From: Sporisorium sorghi | Taxonomy: Eukaryota; Basidiomycota; Ustilaginomycetes; Ustilaginales; Ustilaginaceae | Length of the DNA: 64,000 nt | Direction: 5' to 3' | Assembly (NCBI GenBank): GCA_023212695.1 | Contig: JALCCG010000018.1 | Coordinates: 57,062 to 121,061 of the forward strand | Shown: positions 38,771 to 48,462 of the stretch, one piece after another | Position numbering within the stretch: position 1 is the first letter of the stretch | Layout of the letters: every line of letters starts with the position of its first letter | Position numbers and translations under genes: made by a program | Notes under the pieces: model-generated | Told to the model about the DNA's origin: nothing | The model's input: the letters and a program-made list of their open reading frames with translations, nothing else | The model's database searches: none

Positions 38771-41242
38771 TCAAAACGGGCCCGGCGGCACCTGGCTCGG
38801 ACTCACCACGTCGCCCCTGCGCATCAAGGTCTTGATCCTCGTCAGCTCATCCGTCAACACCCTCAACTTGCCGACCACTTCGCTGTTCTCCCTTGCCTCG
38901 AAGCGCTTCAACTGCAGCAGGAGGGGTTGGAGCTGTGCGTCGAGCTGCGTGGACATCTGGGCGTTGAGATCCTTCAGCTGTGCGACGAGTTTTGTGGGTG
39001 GGACGACGTCCGATTCAGCCGAGTCGGTGGTGGCCAGGAGCGCAGCTTCGTCGTGCATGCGCTGTTTGAACTGCCGCACCTTTGCGTACTCGTCCCTCAG
39101 CCCGTCGACCGCCTTGGCGTGCTCCTGCTTCAGCGCGCGCACCTCCTCGACCAGCCTTACGCGTGCAGCTCTCCACTCGGCCGCAACCACGTCGTACGCC
39201 TGCTCCGCCCGGCTGCGCTTGACGCGCTCGACGCCGAGCTCCGCTTCGACCTCGCGAATGCGCGTGCCCCACTCGCGCGACGCCCGCCCCAGCTCGCGCG
39301 CCTCCGCCTCCGCCTTGCGCGCCCGTTCGAGCACCTCGCTAATCTGCCGGTCCTTGCGCGCCAGGATCCCGACTGAGGTGTCGTTCTCCAGCCGCGCACG
39401 TGACAGTGTCGCCCGCATCTCGTCGGCTGAGGCTTGGTGCTGGGCTGACTGCGCTTTGACGGTGGAGAGGGCGGTGCGGGTGGCCTCGAGGAGTTGCTTG
39501 GTTTCGGCGAGCTCGGCGGTGAGGGTGGCGATCACTTTGCCGGATGAGCGGGTGGTGGGGGAGGAGGTGGGCGAGTGTGGTGAGGGTGGGGTGAGGATGG
39601 GCGCGGCTGGTGCGAGTTTTGCTGTGGGTGGCGAGGTTGCGGTTGCGAGGTCGGAAGGGGTGCTGGGGACAGGTAGGGACGGTAAAGGGGTCGAGAGCGC
39701 GCCAGAGTCGGTGGCGTGAACCGTGGTGCCAGGCGTGCGCGCAGCAGCTGCTTCCACGATCCTATCTCCAGACTGCGCCGGCGCAGCAAGAGTCGCACCT
39801 CGATTCGCAGCCGTTGCCGCAGCAACTCTTGACCGATCCGGCGTCCTCGGCTCCCCAACCACCATCACAGCCGGAGCAGACCCGAACGCCTCCCCCTCCT
39901 TCGCCGCACCCTGCACCTCACCCTTCCTCCGCTGCTCCTCCACCTGCCGACTCAGCTCCGCGATCCGCCTATCCCGGTTCCCCAACTCCCTCTTCAACTG
40001 CCCCAGCTGCACCCTAACCGCCTCGAGCTCGGCAACCCTATCCAGCCCGTCGCCCGAAAGCCCCGTGGGAATGTTGGACATGCGCACGTCGAAACTCCTG
40101 TCCACGCTGACGTCTGCGTCGCCGTTCGCTGCAGGCGCGGCTTCGGCCTCGTTGTGGACGTCGTGCAGGATGTCGAGGCCGAGCAGCGTCTCTTCGATGT
40201 TGGTGGTCCAGAGTGAGGTCCATCGGATGGGAAGGAGGAGCGTGATGGACCGGGATCGGGCCGTGTCGTGTAGGGTTGATGCTTGGGTGGGTGTGAGTTG
40301 GCGCACTGCTGCTGGCTCGAGGAGGACAAGTTTGAGTGATGAGCCGGCAGACGAGGAGAGGACTTGCTCGAGATATGTTGACAAAGTTTCGGGAGCAGAA
40401 GCGGGTCTCGCTGACCCAACGTAGATCGCTTCCGAGCGTGTGTCCGAGATGAGACTCGATAGCCCTGCTGCGTCGAGCCGTTTTGAATGCAGCTGTTCCG
40501 TCGGCTCCTTCGACTCTTGCGTCGGGTTGGGAAGCAGCGAAGACGACGACCTCGCCACCAGCCCTTGTGCGTGTCTCGCGGCAGCTTCGTCAGCCATCGT
40601 CGTGAACGCAAGATGCACTGTGCGCGCTGACAACCCTGCACCTGTTGGTTGCTCCTTGATCGCCGCCGGATGATCCACCATCGACCAGCTGCCCGACGTC
40701 GACAATGCATTCCCTGAACCCTGAGGCGCATGAAACACATTGGCACTGGAAACACTCCCGCCCGCAGCCCTCAAGCGAGACATGAACCCTTTTTTGCCCG
40801 AACTGCCCGCATTCCCAGCCTGGTGCTGCAACGACATCCTCCGATCCTTGTCCTTTTCGCCCCCGTTCGCAGCAAGGTCGTTTTCGTACTTGCTCGCCTG
40901 CGAGCGCACGTTGGAGCTCGCAGAGGCGACTCTGGCTGAAGGGATGTTGGTGGTCTCTGTAAGCTTTTCAGAGCTGGTTGCGGCGGGGGAGGATGAGCCG
41001 CCGGGTAGTTCGCTGCAAGAGGGTTGGTGGAGGGTGCGGAGGAAGGGAAGTGCGTGGTCGTCTGCGTCGAGGAGGAGCCATGTCGAGTACGATGATGCAG
41101 AGGGGCTGGGAGAGGAAGTCTTGGTTCTGCGCGATTTGGGTACCGATGAGCCGCGAAAGGGCACTGTGGACGGTCCGCTGTCTTGAGAGGATGAGCCTGA
41201 TTTGGATGCCGCAGGGGCTGCCGAGCTTGCTAATGCGACCAT
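38771..41242 (-). CDS. Coiled-coil protein of unknown function
   Basis: Intronless, 823 aa. I do not recognise a family. Residues 1-190 are Ser/Ala-rich and disordered. A middle portion (about 195-370) looks folded (ARTVHLAFTTMADEAAARHA, SEAIYVGSARPASAPETL, LKLVLLEPAAVRQLTP, SRSITLLLPIRWTSLW). Two coiled-coil blocks follow: a short one (about 400-440, AELEAVRVQLGQLKRELGNR) and a long one (about 565-740, with heptads through EMRATLSRARLENDT, ISEVLERARKAEAEARELG and YDVVAAEWRAARVRLVEE). The C-terminus has another helical stretch ending LRVLTDELTRIKTLMRRGD. Codon use and the long clean frame make it a real gene. A structural or cytoskeletal adaptor is possible, but nothing specific supports that. 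Confidence 0.7.
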   Translation of the reverse strand: MVALASSAAPAASKSGSSSQDSGPSTVPFRGSSVPKSRRTKTSSPSPSASSYSTWLLLDADDHALPFLRTLHQPSCSELPGGSSSPAATSSEKLTETTNIPSARVASASSNVRSQASKYENDLAANGGEKDKDRRMSLQHQAGNAGSSGKKGFMSRLRAAGGSVSSANVFHAPQGSGNALSTSGSWSMVDHPAAIKEQPTGAGLSARTVHLAFTTMADEAAARHAQGLVARSSSSLLPNPTQESKEPTEQLHSKRLDAAGLSSLISDTRSEAIYVGSARPASAPETLSTYLEQVLSSSAGSSLKLVLLEPAAVRQLTPTQASTLHDTARSRSITLLLPIRWTSLWTTNIEETLLGLDILHDVHNEAEAAPAANGDADVSVDRSFDVRMSNIPTGLSGDGLDRVAELEAVRVQLGQLKRELGNRDRRIAELSRQVEEQRRKGEVQGAAKEGEAFGSAPAVMVVGEPRTPDRSRVAAATAANRGATLAAPAQSGDRIVEAAAARTPGTTVHATDSGALSTPLPSLPVPSTPSDLATATSPPTAKLAPAAPILTPPSPHSPTSSPTTRSSGKVIATLTAELAETKQLLEATRTALSTVKAQSAQHQASADEMRATLSRARLENDTSVGILARKDRQISEVLERARKAEAEARELGRASREWGTRIREVEAELGVERVKRSRAEQAYDVVAAEWRAARVRLVEEVRALKQEHAKAVDGLRDEYAKVRQFKQRMHDEAALLATTDSAESDVVPPTKLVAQLKDLNAQMSTQLDAQLQPLLLQLKRFEARENSEVVGKLRVLTDELTRIKTLMRRGDVVSPSQVPPGPF

Positions 41243-41942
41243 GATTGTCTTTGTGGTGTCAAACAGCGGAGCATCTGTTGGCGCTGGCTAAGTCCGCGTG
41301 TTGCTGATGAGACGCTAATACTTCCGACAACAGAGTGATCAGCGGGTCGACCCTATCGTGGTTGCTGACACAGCGTCAAGGGCTCGTTTCTGGATCTTTG
41401 CTGACACCACGCCTGTCGATCAGCGTCGCCGTCTCGTATCCGAATGATGAGGTAGCGAAGCAAGATACGATGTGGGAGATAACTTACGACAAATTTTGCA
41501 CTTGGTTTGCTGGCTGGACTGCTCGTGTGCTGCAACTGCGCTGCAACTGCGCTGCAACTGGCGCTTTTTGGCTGTCGAGCTTTTGCTTTTTGCTTTTGCT
41601 TGCTGCTGCTGCTGCTGCTGCTGCGCGTCTGTCGGTGCGTGCGTGCGCTGCGTGTGTGCGTCGACAGAAAAAAATCGAGCACAACAACCAACACTTTTGG
41701 CTCGCGCGGGTCGACTTTTTCGAGGGCAGCCTTCTGCACCCTGCTTTCGAGACCAACACCAAGTCGATTTTTCACCCAAAGCAAGAAGAAAGAGGCGATG
41801 TAACAAATAGCGAAAAAAAAAACAAAAAACAAAAAACAAAACAAACGTCGCATCAGCAACCGACGAGAACATCCTACTCACACACGCACCAAACACAGAG
41901 AACGCCGACGAAATTGAAGATGCATTCAAGACGCAAACATCC
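41243..41942. other. Intergenic region with CTG repeat between two minus-strand genes
   Basis: 700 bp containing the presumed promoter of the coiled-coil gene. It includes a CTG run (about 41604-41631), two copies of GCGCTGCAACT just upstream of it, and an A-rich stretch (41812-41850). Open frames across it are not conserved protein. Confidence 0.5.
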
Positions 41943-43322
41943 CTACAGCAGCGTCGACACCAAGCTCCTGCTGAACAGCCTAGCGTTACCGTTCGTCTCG
42001 ACCAACTTTTCCAAGAACAGCTCGTCGTTCGCCGCGCTCCAATGGCGCCTCTCGTCCGTGAGCTGCGCAAAGATCGCCGCCGCCTCCTCCTTGGTCAGTG
42101 GCTGCGAGGTGCTGACCACCTCGGCGTGCTTGACCGCCTGGCGCGCGTGCTCGAGGTGGTGTGCGTTGAGCTTGGTGTACGCGTTGATCGCCTGCGTCAT
42201 CAGGTGTCCATTCGAGGAGGATTCGGAGAGCGCGATCTGGAGTTCGGGCGGAGAGGGGAACTCGGTGTGCGTGGTGGAGAGCGCGGCGATGACCGCTCCG
42301 CGGGAGAGGGGGGTGGAGGTGAGCAGGGTGAGCAGGGCGCGTGGCAGGCCGAGCTCGAATGATTCCAGGTTGATCAAGTCCGGGTCTTTGTAGAGTGAGG
42401 TGCGCAAGAGCGCTTGTGCGTCGTCGACTGCGACGAGGACGGGTCGCTCAGTTTGGCTGGAGAGTGTGTGGAACACGGCTTGCAACAGAGTCTGCTTGGC
42501 TGCTGCCGACGATGCATCGTCCACGCCGCGCTTGAGCAGCACCTCGAGCGTCGTGCCTGCGTCCAGGTTGGCACCGTCCACCTCGACAGCCTGCGTCGTC
42601 TTGATCTGCTTGACAGCTGCAGCATTGACTTTAAGCACCGCCTCGAGCAGCTGCTGCGTCGCCTCGGGCTGCAGGTATGCCTTGTGCTGCGCATTGTACG
42701 TGTACAGCGTCGACGAGTTGATCAAGTTGATCGCTCTCGGCACCGAGATCACCACCCATCCGTCATCCAGCGCATACGCGATCGACTGTGCCAGCAACGT
42801 CGACTTGCCGCTCCCCCTGCTTCCATCCAGCACGATGCTCGCTCCCTTGTTGCCCTTAGACGCAGCATCGAGCTTGTCGAGCAGATCCAGCGTCTGCTTG
42901 CGCACCAGCGAGCGCGGTTTCGGCTGTGTCGCCAGCTCCCGCTCCAGCTCCTGCGGCAAGCCAAACGTCTTGAACGCAGACAAGGTCTGCTCGCTGAACG
43001 CAAACGTCTGGCCGGCCGAACTGGCCGTGAGGCTCTCGGCGTGCAGCAGTGGCAGGTGCGACATGTCCGGTGCATCGACGTGGAATTCCGACGTCTTGGA
43101 GAGGCCGGCAGATGAGTCGGCGCCTCCCTTGCGACGATCGCCGGTGGATCGTGGCCCCGAGTGCGCTGCTTTCTTCTTGACCACCGCCTTCTTTTTCACT
43201 GCAGCCGGTTTCTTTGCTGCTGCCGATGCGACGGCGGAGGTCATGAACGTGCGCGAAGCATTGCTGCTGGAGGTGCCGATCACCAGCCTGAGTGAGCTGC
43301 CGAGTCGAGGGAGGGAAGCCAT
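41943..43322 (-). CDS. RSM23: Mitochondrial small ribosomal subunit protein mS29 (DAP3/Rsm23 family)
   Basis: Intronless, 459 aa. The N-terminus is a mitochondrial targeting sequence (MASLPRLGSSLRLVIGTSSS, FMTSAVAS) followed by a Lys-rich stretch. mS29 is a P-loop GTP-binding protein in the head of the mitoribosomal small subunit. Motifs: ASIVLDGSRGSGKSTLLAQ (Walker A, near residue 165), WVVISVPRAINLINSS, the DAP3 core around YLQPEATQQLLEAVLKVN, and RPVLVAVDDAQALL (Walker B-like). The C-terminal half includes ELGLPRALLTLLTST and ends LVSTLL. I start at 43322, directly before the targeting peptide; a longer upstream frame would precede it with non-targeting sequence. Divergent from ARPC1. Confidence 0.9.
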   Translation of the reverse strand: MASLPRLGSSLRLVIGTSSSNASRTFMTSAVASAAAKKPAAVKKKAVVKKKAAHSGPRSTGDRRKGGADSSAGLSKTSEFHVDAPDMSHLPLLHAESLTASSAGQTFAFSEQTLSAFKTFGLPQELERELATQPKPRSLVRKQTLDLLDKLDAASKGNKGASIVLDGSRGSGKSTLLAQSIAYALDDGWVVISVPRAINLINSSTLYTYNAQHKAYLQPEATQQLLEAVLKVNAAAVKQIKTTQAVEVDGANLDAGTTLEVLLKRGVDDASSAAAKQTLLQAVFHTLSSQTERPVLVAVDDAQALLRTSLYKDPDLINLESFELGLPRALLTLLTSTPLSRGAVIAALSTTHTEFPSPPELQIALSESSSNGHLMTQAINAYTKLNAHHLEHARQAVKHAEVVSTSQPLTKEEAAAIFAQLTDERRHWSAANDELFLEKLVETNGNARLFSRSLVSTLL

Positions 43323-43458
43323 CGTGAAGTGGTGCTGCCGCCGAGACTGTTGATGAGATGGTTGTACGTGGCAAGTTGCACAAGGTGAGCTTCTGGTTGG
43401 AACAAAGTCGGAAAAGTCGAAAATCGGTTTGCAGCACAGATCGGAACCGATTTTGCGC

Positions 43459-43486
43459 TGAGATCTCACGTGAGATCTCACGTGAG
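43459..43486. promoter_or_regulatory. Palindromic double E-box in the mS29/ARPC1 divergent promoter
   Basis: The 22-nt perfect palindrome at 43459-43480 is centred on CACGTG (43467-43472). The 12-bp unit GAGATCTCACGT is repeated in tandem, giving a second CACGTG at 43479-43484. TCACGTGA is the classical site for bHLH factors such as Cbf1/USF. Two sites 12 bp apart face the same side of the helix. They lie about 145-160 bp from the mS29 start and 260 bp from the ARPC1 start. Confidence 0.65.
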
Positions 43487-43740
43487 GCAGCCCAAAAAAA
43501 AGCAAATCGGGCAGCGCAGGCGCGATCACGAGCGTCTGTGCGGACGGGCCATCCAAATCGGTTGAGCGACGACGGATGGGGCTGTGCTCGTCGATATCGT
43601 TCCCTTGGCATTCCTCTCCTTCCACCATCCCATCCACTCACTCCTCCCTACAATCTCTTCACCACCCCTGGGAAGTCGACTGCTAGTCCTTCCAGCACAC
43701 ACTCTATCCTCTACTTCAACCAACCTCTACTACGCCCATC

Positions 43741-45039
43741 ATGGCTACGCAAGTCTACCAGCTCTCCCTGGGCCCGCTCACCGCGCACTCGTTCAACGCG
43801 GACCGCACCAAAGTCGCCGTCTCGCCCAACTCGAACGTCGTGCACATCTACGCCCAATCCGCCACCGGATGGACTCTCGAGCACACGCTCGCCGAGCACG
43901 ACAAGCTCGTCACGGGCATTGACTGGGCGCCTTCCTCCAACCGCATCGTCACCTGCTCCCAAGACCGCAACGCGTACGTGTGGCAGCTGCAGCCCGACGC
44001 GCAGACGGGCGCGCACGTGTGGAAGCCCACGCTCGTGCTGCTGCGTCTCAACCGCGCGGCCACCTTCGTGCGCTGGAGCCCGAACGAGGACAAGTTCGCC
44101 GTGGCTTCCGGTGCTCGTATTATTAGTATCTGCTCGTTCGAGGAGGACAACGACTGGTGGGTTGCGAAGCATATCAAGCGGCCGTTGAGGTCGACGGTGC
44201 TGTCGCTGGATTGGCACGAGAACAACGTGCTGCTGGCTGCGGGCTGTGCGGATATGAAGGCGAGGGTGTTTAGCGCGTACATCAAGGGCGTTGATGCCAA
44301 GCCCCCCGCGAGCGTGTGGGGTGAGAGGCTGCCGTTCGGCACCGTGTGCGGCGAGTTCGCCACCCCCAGCGGCGGTTGGGTGCATGGCGTCAGCTTCAGC
44401 CCCAGCGGCAACGTCCTTGCTTTTGTCGGGCACGACTCGAGCCTGACCGTCGTCTACCCCGCCGGACCCGAACAGCCGCCCGCCGCGGTGCACGTCATCC
44501 GCTCGCCCACGCTGCCGTACGTCACCCTGGCGTTTGTCAGCGAGAACCAGCTGGTCGCTGCGGGACACGACTGCCAGCCCGTGCTGTTCCAGGGCGATGC
44601 GCAGTCGGGATGGTCGATTGTGAAATCGCTCGACGCCGCGGGCGCCGCTGCTTCTAAGGGCGCCCCGCCTCCCCCGCCCCCGAAGGCAGCCGGTTTGAGC
44701 AGCGTCGGCCGCCTCAACAACGAAGCGTTCAACCGCTTCAAGTCGGCCGACAGCCGCGGTGGGCCGCCGTCGCCCTCCGCCATCGCCCCCGCCGGTGGCG
44801 CTGGAGGTAGCGTGGCAGGTGCCCTCGGCGCCGTGGCCGGTGCCAGCGTCGGCGCGGACGGCGAGCTGCACACCACGCACCAGAACACGATCACCAGCGT
44901 GAGGCCGTTCTCCGGTGCCAAGCACAGCGTGGACCAGGTCTCGACCAGCGGTGTCGACGGCAGGCTGTGCGTCTTCGCTGTGGCGCAGGGTACGCCTGTC
45001 GGGGGGATTCAGAAGGGGCTATCGAGCTTGCAGCTGTAA
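43741..45039 (+). CDS. ARC40: Arp2/3 complex subunit ARPC1 (p41, WD40)
   Basis: Intronless, 432 aa. This is the beta-propeller subunit of the Arp2/3 complex, which nucleates branched actin at endocytic sites. It starts VYQLSLGPLTAHSFNADRTK and shows ARPC1 repeat motifs: EHDKLVTGIDWAPSSNRIVT, DRNAYVWQ, RAATFVRWSPNEDKFAVASG, CSFEEDNDWWVAKHIKRPLR, VLSLDWHENNVLLAAG and GWVHGVSFSPSGNVLAFVGH. Between the sixth and last blades there is an extended loop (about 300-385) rich in Pro, Gly and Ala with a run of prolines, longer than in yeast Arc40 (384 aa). The final blade is ITSVRPFSGAKHSVDQVSTS. Divergent from mS29, with an E-box pair between. Confidence 0.96.
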   Translation: MATQVYQLSLGPLTAHSFNADRTKVAVSPNSNVVHIYAQSATGWTLEHTLAEHDKLVTGIDWAPSSNRIVTCSQDRNAYVWQLQPDAQTGAHVWKPTLVLLRLNRAATFVRWSPNEDKFAVASGARIISICSFEEDNDWWVAKHIKRPLRSTVLSLDWHENNVLLAAGCADMKARVFSAYIKGVDAKPPASVWGERLPFGTVCGEFATPSGGWVHGVSFSPSGNVLAFVGHDSSLTVVYPAGPEQPPAAVHVIRSPTLPYVTLAFVSENQLVAAGHDCQPVLFQGDAQSGWSIVKSLDAAGAAASKGAPPPPPPKAAGLSSVGRLNNEAFNRFKSADSRGGPPSPSAIAPAGGAGGSVAGALGAVAGASVGADGELHTTHQNTITSVRPFSGAKHSVDQVSTSGVDGRLCVFAVAQGTPVGGIQKGLSSLQL

Positions 45040-45400
45040 AAACTCACCCATTCTGTACATCAATTGAACTTTTTGACCTCTTCGGTGATTCGTCAGTGAG
45101 GTCGATGGCTGAACACATTCTCGCACTTCTGCGTTCGCTCTCTGTGAGTGCACTCGAGTAATGTAGACGTGACGAGATCATGAAGCATTGCAGCGAGCGG
45201 GAGAACTAAAATACAGCTGGGTAGAGACAGACTAGAGGTCGTGCGACCAAAAACGATATGCGAACGGCGAGAGAAGTGCAGGATGATGCTGAGAAGAGAT
45301 ATGCTAGAGATCGAGAGAGAGAGAGAGTGTGTGTGTGTGTGTGCAGAACGATGCTTGAGTTCATGGTGGAGAATGCAAATAAAACCAAGAGGGGGATGGG
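45040..45400. other. Convergent 3' region, no gene seen
   Basis: 360 bp between the stops of ARPC1 and the PAS-kinase-like gene, with short GA and GT microsatellites (about 45313-45343). Confidence 0.5.
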
Positions 45401-47887
45401 TTAGAGTGAAGCGGGGGATCTGTTGAGCTTTGCCGCGCGTTCCTTCCACGCTCTGTGGACCCAGGGGTGGTCGCGGATCTGGGCGATGTTGGCGCGGCGG
45501 TCCGGATCGACCTCGAGGCACAACAACAACAGATCGAGCGCCTCGGCGGACCACGCGCCCTTGGGCTTGCTAATCTGGCCCTTGATCGCGGCCGCCGGGT
45601 CCGGGAAGGGGCACTGCCCGCTCAGCAGGATCGACAGGAGCACGCCCAGCGACCAGATCTCGGCGTGTGGCGCGCGGTACGGCTGGCCCTGCAGGATCTC
45701 CGGACTCGCAAAAGTCATGGTGCCAAAGAACCGGTTGAAGTAGGGCTGGGGCTTGCGCACGTCTGTGATCACCGCCGAGCCAAAGTCGATGAGCTTGACG
45801 TTGAAATCCGCATCGACGACGCAGTTCTCGTCCTTGATGTCGCGGTGGCAGATGCCGATGCGGTCGAGGTGCCAGACGGTCTCGACGACCTGGGCGAACA
45901 CCCAGCGCGCCTGCTCCTCGGTCAGGCGCGAGTGCTGCTCGATGCACTCAAACAGGTCGCGGCTCGTGCGGCGCATCATGGGCGCTGGTCGGAGTCCTTT
46001 TGGCGGAGCAATGGGTTCAGGCGCAGGCGGCTGCCACGGCGTCCCGTGAAGCTCCATGACGAGGTAGAAAAACTTGCGGTCGTCGAACAGATCGATGAAC
46101 TTGACCACGCCAGGGTGGTCCACCACTTTGAGCACGAAGGCCTCCATGGGGATGACGCCGAGCTTGGGGTCGCGCACCCAGCCGTGCGCAGGCACCTTGT
46201 TCTTGAAGATAAACTTGACTGCCACAGGCAAGCCGTCGCTGTTGCGCTTGGCAGCGACGACAAAGCCGAATCCACCGCTGCCGAGCTCGTCGCCGATCGT
46301 GTACGACGACGCGAAGCGTGGGTGCAGCTCGTGGTCAGCCAGGTGACGCGCCGACACGGTCTGAGCAGGCGGCAACGGAGCGCTGAACGACTTTTCCATT
46401 GCAGGCGCCTTGAGTGCATCGCATGGCGACAGCAGCGAAGCATCGGGCACGGGCATGGACATGGACTCGGCGGGCGCGACGTCCAACTGAGAGCTAGCCT
46501 GCTCGGACACCATGGGTTCCGGGCTCGCGCGCTGGTCGATCTCGATCTCGGTTTCGTCGTCGGCGAACGAGATCTTCATGGCGGGCGCCGAGAGCGGCTG
46601 CGGGCTGGTGGCGCCGGCGTTGAGGCTTTGCGATTCGATGGGGAAGGCCTTGTCCAGGTTGAAGGGCTTGGGCACAGCCTTGGCGCGCGTGTTGGATTTC
46701 AAGCGGTTGGCGCTGAAGGATCGCGCGAGGTCGGTGCCTCCGCCCAGCAGGCTCTCCTTGGCGCGCAGCTTTTTGCTGCTGGACGACGAGACGCTGCTGC
46801 TGGAGCTGCTCGATCTGCGCTGCGCAATCACCGACGCCTCTTCGGGCAGACTCTTGGCGAGGGCGAGTGGCGAGTAGGGCGGGGTGAGCAGCGTCGATGG
46901 CGAGCCCGCGTTGCGACCGGGAGAGAGCTCCTGCGCTCGACGCGGGATGGGCGATCCAGTCGACGAGGGGTTGTCGTTGCTCTTGGACTTGCCGCGCATG
47001 CTGACGCTGGCAAATGATTGTGAGAGCGGCGACATGCCGAGCGAGCCGTGTCGCACAAGAGGCGCGCGGACGGGCTTGGACTGGCGGGGCGTGGAAGTGA
47101 TGGGGAAGGGCAACGAGGATCCGGGCAGTGAGGGCGAGACGGAGGAGCGAGAAGCACCATCGTCGCGCATCGACCGCTGCTGGTCCGAGAGGCTCTTGCT
47201 CTGCTCGGCCTCCATCATCGAGGCAACGAGGGGCGTGGGCGGCAGGAAGGGGCTGACGGGCGTGCCGGTGGCAGCGCCATCGCGAGCGCCGTGGAAGAGG
47301 GAGCCACCAGGTGTCTGGGGAAAGTTGGGACGAGAGAAAGCCGAGGGAGCCAAGACGGGAAGGGTGAGCTTGGGCTTGTTGGGGCGGTTGAGCGGCGATG
47401 ATGGCGATGCAGCGATGAAGGATCGAGCGCCAGTCTGGACCTGACTTTTGGGAGAGACAGATTGCGCCGAGGGCAGATAGCTCTGCGTTGATGGTGCAGG
47501 CGACACATCGCTCGAGGCAGGCATATCTGATGATGACGATGGGTTGGCGGTAGGGCGGACCTTTCTTGCGGCAAGCGCTTCGGCGAGCAGGTTCTTGGTG
47601 GGACGGGATGCGACGGGCGCGCTGCTCTGCTTGTGAAGACCGAGGAGGTTGAAAGACTCGTTGGGCTCGTAGAGGTGGTTGGCAGCGAGGCTGGTCTTGA
47701 GTGGGGTGCGGAGGTCAAAGCTCGAGACGGATCCGAGCGACTGGCTGAGCTCGGGCTCCGGATCGCCATTGCTGCTGGATGAGGAAATGGAATGGTTGGA
47801 GAGGGAGGAAGCCATGTTGGTCATGACATTGTTGATACCTTGCTTGTGCGAAGGATCGACCTGGATCTCGTCGGCATCGCAGTCCAT
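45401..47887 (-). CDS. Ser/Thr protein kinase of the PAS-kinase (Psk/Ppk6) type
   Basis: 828 aa. The kinase domain is C-terminal (about 530-815): IGDELGSGGFGFVVAAKR (glycine loop), VAVKFIFKNKV (ATP lysine), DLFECIEQHSRLTEEQAR, GICHRDIKDENCVVD (catalytic loop), VKLIDFGSAV (DFG), FFGTMTFASPEILQGQPYR and AEIWSLGVLLSILLSGQCPFP. The DLFECIE, HRDIKDEN and IDFGSA combination fits the PASK group of CAMK kinases (yeast Psk1/2, fission yeast Ppk6), which link nutrient state to glucan and translation control. About 520 N-terminal residues are Ser/Pro-rich; I see no clear PAS domain there, though it could be divergent. The start is the first ATG of the frame (47887); an upstream exon cannot be excluded. 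Confidence 0.82.
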   Translation of the reverse strand: MDCDADEIQVDPSHKQGINNVMTNMASSLSNHSISSSSSNGDPEPELSQSLGSVSSFDLRTPLKTSLAANHLYEPNESFNLLGLHKQSSAPVASRPTKNLLAEALAARKVRPTANPSSSSDMPASSDVSPAPSTQSYLPSAQSVSPKSQVQTGARSFIAASPSSPLNRPNKPKLTLPVLAPSAFSRPNFPQTPGGSLFHGARDGAATGTPVSPFLPPTPLVASMMEAEQSKSLSDQQRSMRDDGASRSSVSPSLPGSSLPFPITSTPRQSKPVRAPLVRHGSLGMSPLSQSFASVSMRGKSKSNDNPSSTGSPIPRRAQELSPGRNAGSPSTLLTPPYSPLALAKSLPEEASVIAQRRSSSSSSSVSSSSSKKLRAKESLLGGGTDLARSFSANRLKSNTRAKAVPKPFNLDKAFPIESQSLNAGATSPQPLSAPAMKISFADDETEIEIDQRASPEPMVSEQASSQLDVAPAESMSMPVPDASLLSPCDALKAPAMEKSFSAPLPPAQTVSARHLADHELHPRFASSYTIGDELGSGGFGFVVAAKRNSDGLPVAVKFIFKNKVPAHGWVRDPKLGVIPMEAFVLKVVDHPGVVKFIDLFDDRKFFYLVMELHGTPWQPPAPEPIAPPKGLRPAPMMRRTSRDLFECIEQHSRLTEEQARWVFAQVVETVWHLDRIGICHRDIKDENCVVDADFNVKLIDFGSAVITDVRKPQPYFNRFFGTMTFASPEILQGQPYRAPHAEIWSLGVLLSILLSGQCPFPDPAAAIKGQISKPKGAWSAEALDLLLLCLEVDPDRRANIAQIRDHPWVHRAWKERAAKLNRSPASL

Positions 47888-48411
47888 GTCCTCGGCCGGG
47901 TTCCAAAAACGACAAGCGAGGACAAGAGTCCTAGGTGCCTTGGGGCATGAACGCGGACAGCTGCCTGGCAAGCGTACGATCCGCTGCAGCTGCTTGCTGT
48001 ATGTGTGCGTGCTAACGTCTGACGCACCTCGTGTCGCAAGCTAGCTGCAATTGCGAAGCACAGAAGCTAGTACAGCCGGCAAAAGAAAACGCAGGAGATC
48101 GTTGTTGGATAGAGTGATGAAGCGCAACGCAAAAGGCGCGCGATACAGGCAAAGAATGTGCGAGGATGGCGGCGAGCTGCGATGGTGTACCGAGTCGCCA
48201 AGCCAAGAAGGAGGAGCTCAACTCGCGCTTGTCACCGAGCGAGTTGCTATGGGACAGACGCTCCGAGGCACCAAGGAAACGAGGGTTGGTGTGTGACAGC
48301 GCGGATCGAAGCGAAACGAGGCGAGGCGAGGCGAGAGAGAGGAGCGGGTAAGTTGCCGCTGCTGCTTGGATGGCAATCCAGGGGTTAGCGTTAGTTTCTG
48401 CGCGAGATGCT

Positions 48412-48452
<41 letters not shown>

Positions 48453-48462
48453 CTGCTGCTGC
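48412..48462. repeat. CTG/TTGCTG microsatellite
   Basis: TTGCTG hexamers pass into a pure CTG tract upstream of the PAS-kinase-like gene, outside any credible reading frame. Confidence 0.85.
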
